Assembly (NCBI GenBank): GCA_025594325.1
Contig: JANHCV010000007.1
Span: 930,001 to 994,000, forward strand
Reading direction: 5' to 3'
Length of the DNA stretch: 64,000 bases
Source of the DNA: Blastocladiella emersonii ATCC 22665
Taxonomy: Eukaryota > Blastocladiomycota > Blastocladiomycetes > Blastocladiales > Blastocladiaceae
Shown: positions 53,507-62,400 of the stretch, in pieces
Layout of the letters: each line of letters starts with the position of its first letter
Numbering within the stretch: the first letter of the stretch is position 1
The notes under the pieces: model-generated
What the model was told of the DNA's origin: nothing
Database searches by the model: none
The model's input: the letters and a program-made list of their open reading frames with translations, nothing else
Made by a program: the position numbers and the translations under genes

Positions 53507-53568
53507 AGTTTGGGATCGTGTGTGGGGTGTGTCGTGTACGAGAGAGCGAGTGTGGCAGAGGAGAACAA

Positions 53569-53787
53569 CGCGCCGAGCTGTACGTGGCGCCCGTCGAGGC
53601 GACCGTCCCCGCAAATACAGCGGGGACCAAGGCCGCGACGGCGGCGCGGGCGGCCAGGGCCGCGGCCGCGGCTGCTGCTGCTGCTGCTGCGTCCGCGTCG
53701 GCGCCACCACCCGGCGTCTACCGGCCGCCCACGCCGGCTCCCACGGCCGCCGCGGCTACCAAGAAGACGAGGGCGAAGAAGGCGTGA
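53569..53787 (+). pseudogene. Duplicated 3' end of the JmjC gene
   Basis: 219 bp equal to the last coding bases and stop of the gene at 28045-33218 (one change noticed, CAGCG to CGGCG). It starts abruptly 62 bp after the aldehyde dehydrogenase stop. It encodes the Ala-rich ending with KKTRAKKA but has no upstream exons. Part of the 916-bp direct repeat. Confidence 0.85.
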
Positions 53788-54484
53788 GAGTTGAGCGCGC
53801 GACGCTTCTTAATCTATCTTGATACCGCGGAACAAAACATAATGTATGAAAAAAAGAAATCAGTCGTCATCATCCACCTGCTGACTGCACACGTAGTCGT
53901 CATTGTCCTCGTCGTAGTAGTGACGGCGCTTTGCCCTGGCCTTCGGGGCAGCAAACCCTCCGACACTGCCGATCGCAGCGAGTGAGGGCGGTTGCGGCAG
54001 AAGAGGGAAGGGGTCTGCCTCGGCCTCGGCCTTGGGCGACACGACACGCTGGTGCTTGCGCGTGCAGGCGGGCGGGAGGACCTCCTTGAGCGGTCCGTCG
54101 GGCGGGTACTGGGCGGGGCGAGCCACACCGCGCGCCGGTCGGCGAACCGCGGGCAACGAGGGCGGGGTCAGGGCCGGCGGCGCACCGGACAAGGGCAGGA
54201 CCGAGGCCGTGGTGGCGGCGGTGAACGAGAAGGCCGGCGCCACGTTGGTCGACGGGCGACGCGGCGCAGCAGCGGCGGACGACGACGAGGCCGGCGGCAC
54301 GTTGGTCGAGGGTCGACGCGCCGCAGCGGCCGAGGCCGGCGGGACTGGCGCCACGTTGGTTGACGGGCGACGCGGCGCAGCGGCGGTGAACGACGACGAG
54401 GCCAGCGCCACGTTGGTGTTGGCCGAGGCCGGCGGCGCACCGGACAAGGGCAGGACCGAGGCCGTGGCAGCGGCGGACGACGAC
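53569..54484 (+). repeat. Right copy of the 916-bp direct repeat
   Basis: Same orientation as 33000-33915. Includes the JmjC 3' end, the 30-bp spacer and the 3' part of the 431-residue gene. Here, unlike on the left, the gene continues into its full N-terminal region. Confidence 0.9.
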
Positions 54485-55155
54485 AAGGCCGCCGCCACGT
54501 CAGTCGAGGGCTGCACCGCAGCGGCGGCGGACGACGACGAGGCCGGCGCCACGTCGGTCGAGGGCTGCACCGCAGCAGCGGCAGCGGCGGCGACTGAGAT
54601 GACCGACGGGCCCGCCGTGTTGGACGAGGTTGACGCGGCGGCGGCGTTGTGCCGAGGGCCACCACGGACGCCCCGGAAGTTGGCGCGCGGTGCCATCGAC
54701 TGGTCGACACCATCAAGGGTCACTGGCCGCGTCATGTCGGACAGGCTCGCAAAGATGTGCACGGCACGGATCGCCTCGAGGCCGTACGTGGCCTTGATGG
54801 CCTCGACCGTTGGGAAGCTCAAGCCAAAGTTAGCCGAGCGCGTGAGCCGGGGATGCTCGTTCTTCCAGTTGGCCTGCGCACGGTGCGGGTCGTTCCACGA
54901 GCTGCAGCCGCGCCACGCGTCGCTGTAGGTGAGCGAGAAGGCGACCCGGCGGCCGCCCTTGTTCATGATGTACTCATGCGCGACCACGTCGTCGAAGTGG
55001 GCCTGGACCGGCTCGCCCACGCCGGCCGCGGCGTTGGTCTTGGCCTTGGCCTGCTTCTTCTTGGCCTTGCGCTTCGACTTGTTCGGGGCGACGGACGCGT
55101 CGGCGGGCTCCTCAACGGCCATGGTCTCGTCGGCGGACTCCTTGTCAATGGCCAT
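53860..55155 (-). CDS. Ala/Ser-rich protein of unknown function, full-length relative of the TIR genes
   Basis: 431 residues. N-terminus: MAIDKESADETMAVEEPADA, a Lys-rich patch (NKSKRKAKKKQAKAK) that could be a nuclear signal, and a folded part of about 120 residues (VQAHFDDVVAHEYIMNKGGR, FSLTYSDAWRGCSSW, FPTVEAIKATYGLEAIRAVH). The rest is a long Ala/Ser/Pro region with repeats of about 17 residues (RRPSTNVAPASSSSAAA type) and the acidic YYDEDNDDY tail shared with the TIR copies. Divergent from the Fanzor gene with 92 bp between the starts, so they probably share a promoter. No family recognised. Whether it is a host gene or a partner gene of the Fanzor element is open. Confidence 0.6.
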   Translation of the reverse strand: MAIDKESADETMAVEEPADASVAPNKSKRKAKKKQAKAKTNAAAGVGEPVQAHFDDVVAHEYIMNKGGRRVAFSLTYSDAWRGCSSWNDPHRAQANWKNEHPRLTRSANFGLSFPTVEAIKATYGLEAIRAVHIFASLSDMTRPVTLDGVDQSMAPRANFRGVRGGPRHNAAAASTSSNTAGPSVISVAAAAAAAVQPSTDVAPASSSSAAAAVQPSTDVAAALSSSAAATASVLPLSGAPPASANTNVALASSSFTAAAPRRPSTNVAPVPPASAAAARRPSTNVPPASSSSAAAAPRRPSTNVAPAFSFTAATTASVLPLSGAPPALTPPSLPAVRRPARGVARPAQYPPDGPLKEVLPPACTRKHQRVVSPKAEAEADPFPLLPQPPSLAAIGSVGGFAAPKARAKRRHYYDEDNDDYVCSQQVDDDD

Positions 55156-55247
55156 GGCCTCGTTGTCAGGTCGCGCGACGAGGCGGCCGACAAAGAGGAC
55201 GGACGAGATGGAGCCGACCCTGAGTGCGTCGAGGCGGTGGGTGAGCG

Positions 55248-57886
55248 TTGAGCCTCAGCATCGCCCACGACAACCAGCTCGTCGTCGCCAACCCCGGGCC
55301 CGACTACGTCGCCGCGCCAGCGGCCGTGCCCGTCCCGCCGCCCGTGCCCGCCGACCACGTCGTGACGCCGCCCATCCGGCCCGCGGGCGACGTGCGCGAC
55401 TTGGTGCTCATCACCGGCCCCGACTACCGCACGTGCCGCGGCCCCAGCCTCGGTGAGGTGTTCGTGCGCGCCATGAAGCTCGTCAACGTCTTCATCGACA
55501 ACGAGGCGCGCCCGGGCATCAAGCGCGGACTGCAGTCGCTCACCGACCGCTCGCGCGTGCTCACGGCCCAGCTGCCCGACTACCTGTGCGTCATCATCGA
55601 GATGCGCCTCGAGGCCAGCCGGCCCGTGCCCGACCTTGACCAGCGCCTCATTGAGAAGGCTCTGCGGCGGCTGCAGCGGGACCCGCCGGCCCCCCGAGAC
55701 GCGCTCGACCACGAGCTCGCCACCACCCTCGTCCGCTACGAGCAGCTGCGCGATGACGGTGGGTCGCGGCCGCGGCCGCACACGCGCCACCTCAGCCACA
55801 TGGCCTCGTCCATGGCGCGTACCTACTCGCGCGAGATCAAACGCGTCGGCTGGGACCACTCGGACCGGTACATTGAGACGCTCGCCAAGGCCCTCGTCGC
55901 CAAGGAGAGTGCCACGGTGTACTCGGAACGCCTCGCCGAACTTCAACGCGAGTGGACCGTCGCCCGCCAGCAGGTTGACCCCGACCCCGACGCGCCGGCG
56001 CCCATCAGCGGCAAGACGCTCCGCGCCCGTCGTCATCGCGCCGCCAAGACCGCCGGCCACGAGCGCCGCGCGCAGGCGCAGGCGCAGGCACCGGTTCCCA
56101 AACCCACACCCGCCGCGGCCGGGCGCGGCGGCCCTCGTCCTCACCCGTCGCCGCGCGCGCGCGCCGCTGCCCGCAAGGCGGCCAACTCGACGGCGTTCTG
56201 GGCGGATCGTCGCGCCGCGGTCGCCGGTGAGACGATGCCGTGCCGCCTGCCGCGCGAGCTCCAGTTCTCCAAGGCCGAGCGCGAGGCGCGCGTCCGCGCG
56301 GCCAAGCACCGTGTCCGCGCCTACGCCGGGATCAACGTCCCGGGCCTGTCGTGGCTCGACCGTCTCGTTCGTCTTCGAGATGCCCGTGAGTACTTTGTTG
56401 ACCGCGAGCTCGTGTCGGCCTCGACGCCGCGCCCGCGCATGGTCCCCAAGCTCGAGGTGCGCGGCCGGTTCTTCAACGTGCCGTTTGAGACGCTCATGGC
56501 CGTGGCCGGCATGCCGGTCCACGTGCGCCGGGATCCGCGCACGCCAGCGCCGGGGCGAGGGCATTGGCCCGCCCGACCTCGCGCCGACTACGACATCATC
56601 GCCGCCGACGAGGACCCCGTCGCGGTCGCCGCCGCCCGTGTCCGCGTCGCCACGTACGAGCTCCAGGACGGGCGGACGGCCAAGGCCTACTGGGACTACG
56701 TGCTGCACTGGTCGTCCATGTACGTCAAGCACTCGCTGTGCTGGCGCCTTCGACCTGGCGCGCAGCCCATCAACCAGTTCATTGGCTCGATCAAGACGGA
56801 CGGGTACTCGGCCCGCGTCCCCATGTACCGCGACGGCATCTACCTGGTCGAGGGCGCCCCGTCCAAGGCCGCCACCGGTGCACTCTCGTCCGCAGCGCTC
56901 CTCGCTCGCGCCCTCGAACCTCCTCTTGTACCTCCCGCTGTCGCCCCAAACGACCCACCCCTCGTCGTCTCCCACCCTCCTGATCATCGCGTCGCTCGTC
57001 GCCGCGGCGCCGGTACCAACATGCACGACGGCGACATCGACGTGGCCGAGGGCATCGACCGCATCACCTTCGTGGACCCCGGCGCCAACTCGCCCATCAC
57101 GGCGTTCACGGTCGCGCTCGTCCTGTTCTTCTACATTGTCGCCGTCCTCGAGCGCATCGCCATGATCCACGCCGACGGCACGCTCGACGACGACGCCCGC
57201 GCCGCCGAGCTCGACGCGGTGCGCCCGATCCTGCTCGACATCGCCATGACCAAGGAGGGCATCAACCACCGGTTCGACGAGATCACGGCGTACGAGTGGC
57301 AGCACAAGACGGGCGCCCGCCTCAAGTCGAGTCGGTCGCGGATGTGGCGTGCCGAGTACGGGCTCGACGACCACGACGAGGACCGCTCGAGGGCGTCGCA
57401 CCCCGCCGCCGACCCCGCCGCCGACCTCGGCGCCAAGATCGCGGCGAACGCGGCCGCCGAGGACGCGACGCTGGCCGAGGCGTGGCGCACGCGCGTCGGC
57501 CGGCTCGGGTTCTTCACGCTCGGGCTCCGGCAGAAGATGTTCGACAGGCTCACGCACGCGTTCAAGGGCGCCTACGTCCTGATCGGGCACCAGTTCCACT
57601 ACGGCGGCGTTCGGGTTCATCGTCGTGGTCCCGTCGCTGAGCTCGTCAAGCAGCTTGTGCGCCGTGGCACCAACATCTTCCGCGTCGACGAGAACTACAC
57701 GTCGAAGCGGTGTCCGGTCTGCTCCGCGCTCTCGACGCCGCAGCAGCGCGCCGACGGCGAGTGCGACCTCATCCAGTTGCGCGCGTGGGGCACCAAGCAC
57801 TGCCCGCGGTGTCGCGCGACGTTCGGCCGCGACCGCAGCGCCGCCTTTGGCCTGCTGCTGACCCACGCCCATCGCCTTCGGTTTGC

Positions 57887-57922
<36 letters not shown>

Positions 57923-57926
57923 GTAG
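55248..57926 (+). CDS. Fanzor, eukaryotic TnpB-like RNA-guided nuclease
   Basis: 892 residues from the ATG at 55248. Fanzors use an RNA encoded beside the gene to cut DNA and travel with transposons. The C-terminal third carries the RuvC parts: RuvC-I ITFVDPGANSPITAF (D610), a RuvC-II-like strand GAYVLIGHQFHYGG without the expected Glu, then VDENYTSKRCPVC (E815) with zinc Cys822 and Cys825, CPRC (Cys852, Cys855) and RuvC-III FGRDRSAAFGLL (D862). An alternative Glu in the DE..TS..C segment has been reported for Fanzors, so the triad D610-E815-D862 may be complete. The N-terminal 600 residues are Arg-rich and helical, long for the family; a piece at about 535-590 (Pro/Ala/Leu-rich) could be an intron. 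The end has five GQ repeats from a GGTCAA microsatellite; stop TAG. Confidence 0.82.
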
Positions 57927-58234
57927 TTTGTGCCGTTGTGTTCCCTTTCTTTCCCTCTTCTCTCCTCTCCTCTCCTCTCCTCTCCTTTCCGCTTCTTCAT
58001 CTCTTCCTGGCTGCTCAACAACCTCGAAACCCTCGTTGGAGACGGCCCCTGCGTCTCAGGTGCTTCATTGCGCCTTCGGTCCTACGGGATCACCTCGTGG
58101 TGCCGACCCACATTGGTCACGGCCAATGTGGTCACAGGTCTGTGTGCCTGTCAAGTATGTAAATGGCCTGCGCATCCAGCGTACTCCATTAATACAGCAC
58201 ACTAGGGAGGAACGTAGGGTAGAGAGGAGCACGA
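57927..58234. ncRNA. Fanzor 3' flank, candidate guide (omega) RNA region
   Basis: 308 bp between the Fanzor stop and the eIF3j stop. It starts with a pyrimidine run (CTCTC repeats about 57960-57985). From 58030 on there is secondary-structure potential: a perfect hairpin CCACATTGG/CCAATGTGG with a 6-base loop (58109-58132), followed by ACAGG...CCTGT (about 58135-58152). Guide RNAs of TnpB and Fanzor are usually encoded at or just after the 3' end of the nuclease gene. Assignment is by place and hairpin only. Confidence 0.3.
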
Positions 58235-59130
58235 TTACATGAAGTCGTCGTAGTCGCCAGCGTAGTAGGCGCCGGTCTCGGGCCCGTCGGCGGCCATATC
58301 GTCGTTGGCGCCGACGCGCACCTGCTTCTTGGTGTTCTGCTTCTTGCCCTTCTTAGCGGCCTCCTTCTCCTGGCGCTGGCGGTCGTTGGCGAGGGCGTTG
58401 AGCGTTGACGACACCTTGCGGATATCCTCGACCTTGGTCAGCTTCTCGCACATGCGGCGCGCGAGCGTGTCGAGGAACCCGGCGAACGCGGGCCGCTTCT
58501 CGAGCCCCTCGAGCCGCTCCAGGAACAGGTCCGCGAACAGATCGAACTCGGCCTTGGTGCGCGGCACCAGGTTCAGCAGCGTCTTGTCGGCGGCCGCGGC
58601 CGGCTTGGACACGGACGAGACCCCCGCGAACAGCTCCGACGCCAGCTTGGCGTCCGCCTCCTCGACCTCGCGCTGCAGTCGCGCCCTCCGCTCCGCGGGC
58701 GTCTCGGCGGCCTCGGCCGCGGCGGCGGCGGCAGCCGCAGCCTTCTTGGCCGCCTCCTCCTTGGCCTTGCGCTCCTCCTCGGCCTGGCGCTCCGCCACGG
58801 CCTGCTTGACCGAGCGCTTCTTGGGCGCAGCGGCGGCGGCAGCGGCGGCGGCGGCAGCAGCAGCGGCGGCGGTCGTGGTGGCGGCGGCGGGCTTCTCGTC
58901 GTCCGAGTCCTCCTCCTCGTCGTCGGACGAGGCGTCCCAGGCATCGGCCACGTCCGAGTCGTCCTCCTCCTCGTCGTCCCACTTGGACGCAATCTTGGCC
59001 ACGGGCACGGGCACCGGCAGCGGCGCGGCGGCGGGCGCGGCGTCCTCGGCGTAGTCCTCTGTGGATGCCGATCGGTGAGTTGCGGGCGAGAGGGGCGGGA
59101 GTGTGGCGTTGACGCACCCCAGTCGCTCAT
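58235..59130 (-). CDS. Translation initiation factor eIF3 subunit j (Hcr1)
   Basis: Exon 1 is only 13 nt (59130-59118, MSDW plus one base). After a 59-nt intron (GTGCGT...CACAG) exon 2 runs 59058-58235, giving 278 residues. eIF3j binds the 40S decoding centre and helps eIF3 assembly and ribosome recycling. Seen: acidic/aromatic N-terminus with KWDDEEEDD, an Ala run and a Lys/Glu helix, then the conserved KTLLNLVPRTKAEFDLFADLFLERL block and the basic, Gln-rich C-terminus ending ACYAGDYDDF-like (GAYYAGDYDDFM). Length and order match the family (about 260). Divergent from the Ubr1-like gene. Confidence 0.92.
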
Positions 59131-59410
59131 GGTGATGGTCTGTTCGGTGTAAAGAGATGCAGGTGCCGGAGCGTGCGGTTGCAGCGAGTCGCGAGGTGTG
59201 CGTGTAGAGCGGCGCAGCAGGCGGATCGGTGCGAGCGGAAGGGGGAGGCGAGGAGCGGAGAAAGCAAAGCGGAGCGGAGGTGGTGCATTTCGGGCGGCAT
59301 GTGGCCGCACATGACGTGCTGCCGATCGCGTCGCCGCCCTTCCTCTTTCCCTTGCGCCTGTTCGACGCGATTCGCGCTCTCCCCTCCGCCAAACCACATG
59401 GAGCACTAGC
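59131..59410. promoter_or_regulatory. Shared bidirectional promoter, eIF3j and Ubr1-like genes
   Basis: 280 bp between two divergent start codons. No TATA box seen. The stretch was read for a missed exon of the E3 ligase encoding a UBR box; no Cys/His zinc pattern is present in any forward frame. Confidence 0.5.
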
Positions 59411-62400
59411 ATGGATCAACCCCAACCACCTGCTACACCACCGACCACCGACCCGCCGCACCACGGCGCCGCCAAGGCCGCGCTGCAGGGCGCGATTGAG
59501 GGCGCGCTCGACGCGTTCCTCGACGCCTTCGTGCACGCGCCCGAGTCGACGGTCAACGACCCGCTGCCCGAGGCCATTGCCGCGACCGAGCGCCTGCTGC
59601 GCGTCCCCGGCGACGCCGCCGCCGCCTCGCTCGCGTCGCCCGTCTGGGTCGTGCACCTGTGGAACGACGAGATCCACTCGTTCGTCCAGGTCATCCAGAT
59701 CGTCGAGCGCGCCACCCGCTGCTCGCGCCGCGAGGCCGAGCGCACCGCCGTCGTCGTCGACGATGTTGGCCGCGCGGTTGTGCTGGAAACGGCTGACCTC
59801 GCCGCCGCGCTCCAGTGCGCACGCACGCTGAGAGAGGCGCGGCTCGGCGTCACGGTCCAGATCAAGCGCGACTACCTGCGCGAGACGACCGCGGCGGCCG
59901 CGATCGTGTGGATCCATCACCTCGTCCTCAACGCGCCGCCCGAGGTCCTGCCGACGATCCGCGCCGCCGTGATTGCCGCGCTGTTCGCCCCGCACGTCTC
60001 GAGCGTCGCGCCATCGGATCACCCGGGTCTCCTCGACCCACGCGAGCTGCAGGCCCGCTACAACCTGCCCGACCGCCAGAACCATGCCACGTTCCCCGTC
60101 GTCGCCCAGGCGCGGTCCAACCGCCCCGCCGAAATGTACCCGCTACTCGCCGCCTTCTTCCAGACGGTCCACGCCGTCGCCGAGGAGGCCCGCACGCTGT
60201 TTCTCGGGAATGGCCCCGCCGCGCACGGCCCGCCCATGTCGCCGACGACGGCGACCGCCGCGGCCGCCGTCGACCGGTCGTCGCGCCTGTACCGCATGTT
60301 CCTCGTCGACCACAAGCTGTGGAAGCGCCTGCGCGCGCAGGTCGTCGAGCTGTTTGTCGGGACCGTGATCGTCGACCCCGTCGCCAAGCTGCAGTTCGCC
60401 CACCACTTCGCCGCCGCGTACCCGTCGCTCCTCGCGTCCTACTCGTGCATGGAGCGCGAAAAGGACCTGTCGCTGTTCAACCTCTCGGTCCAGATCTTCA
60501 CGTCTGGGTCCGTCGCGCGCAGCCTTGTCGCCGCGGGCTTTTTTTATCAGCTGCTCGCCATGCTCGCGTCGCTGCTCGGGTCTACCACGCTCGCGAGTCA
60601 TGAGGTCGGGTTTGTGCAGAAGTGGAAGCTCGATATGGCTGCGCCGATCATCGCGCAGCGCGACTACCTCGTGCTCCTCGGGCATCTCCGGTACCTCGCC
60701 CGGTGCGACGCCGTGCAGCAGCTCATGCGCGACGATCTCCGGTACCTCCACGCGTTCATGGAGGCGCTCACCCTGATCCACGGGCAGCATCCGCAGCGGC
60801 GCCAGACTGGTACGCTTTTCTGTTCGGTTCTCGTGAGGGGTGGTGCGGAGTGCTGACGCGCGGTCAATAGGCTTCCACGTCGAGTACGAGGACGAGTCGC
60901 TCGGCGAGATGCAGAACATCACCATCCACCTCGTCAACGTGCTGTCGCCTGTCGCCAAGCCGTACATTGGCAACGCCGCCGCCCTCGACATGGTCGCCAC
61001 CACGCTCATCGAGGGCCAGCCGACCTACGACCTCGCCGTTCTCCCCTGCGGCACCGCGGTACCGCGCGGCTCGATCCTCGACGCCCGCGCCGTCGCCATG
61101 TACAACCACCTGCACCTGCTCCTCGCCGCCCTGAAACCCTCGCGCGACTGGGCCGTGTCGCGCGCCCGCGCTACGCAGAACCCCGCCGACGCCATGTACC
61201 TGTTCGACGCGCCGCTCTCCACCCTCGCCATGACCGCACACGTCCAGGCCGGGCTGTGGGTGCGCAACGGGCACATGGTGCGGTCGCTCGTCCACTACTA
61301 CGCGATCGACCCGCGGTTCCGGTCCGACCTGTACGACGCCGACGTCAGGCTCGTCCAGCTCGCGGCGCAGGCCATCGACCCGCGCCAGGTCCTCCCGTGG
61401 ATCCTCGACCGGTACGGCGTGTACCCGGGCGCCGCGCACCCCGCCATGGCCGAGGACCTCGCGAAAACCATGACGGTGCTCGAGGACCTGGTCCTGACGC
61501 TCATCACGCTCGCGACCGACGACCCGGACCTCGATGTGGTCGAGCGCGCGCGCCGCGCCATCATCCACGGGCTCGCCCTGAAACCCAAGACGTACTCGGA
61601 GCTCACCGCCGACATCCCCGCGCCCGTCCTCGAGGCCACCGAGGCCCAGTTCGACGACCTCCTCGAAACGCTCACCACCATGGTCACCATTGAGTCGTCG
61701 CTCACCGACACTACCGCCGCCGGCGCCAAGTTCACCCTGCGCCCCGAGTTTCGCGCGGCGGTGCAGCCCTTCTACAAGCACTTTTCGCGCAACGACCGGC
61801 TCGAGGTCGCGAAACATCTCGCCCGGCACGGGTTGGCGAATGTCGCACCGCCCGTCCGACCCGAGTTTGCCGAGTTCCTCTTCCACCCGCTCCTCGCGCC
61901 GTGGATCGCGCAGGTCCTCCTCGTCGCGACGGCGCGCGCGCACGCGAGCAGTGTCGATGCCGCGCTGTTCCTCCTCGCGGTTCTGTCGCACGACGACGGC
62001 GTCGTCGGCGCCGCGCTGCCCCCGTTCGCGCCAGTGCAGCCGCCCGCAGTCGCGCGGGTGGGCAGCGATAACGTCGTTGGCGCGTGGGAGCAGCGGTCCG
62101 ACAGCCCGATGCCCGGCATGTACCCGCCGCCGCCGTCCCAGCCGCAGCAGCAGCAGCCCGCGGCCGCACCCGCGCCCGTCCAGCAGCAGCCGATCGGGAG
62201 CGCGTGGGTCCGCATGCTCGCGGCGGCGCCGACCCTCGTCAAGATCGTCTACGACCTCCCGCCCGCGCCGATGCGCGACTGGGTCGTCGACGCGATCCGC
62301 CGCCGCGCGCCGCACTTGCTGCCCGTGCCGCCCGTCCCCGCCGCGGCCGATGCGCCCGCGACTGCGGATGCCGCAGGAACCGATGCCGCCGGCAGCGACG

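Noticed and set aside
54963-57920. 985-codon minus-strand open frame opposite the Fanzor gene
   Set aside because: It starts in the GGTCAA microsatellite and has typical antisense composition; the plus strand carries the RuvC and zinc motifs in order.
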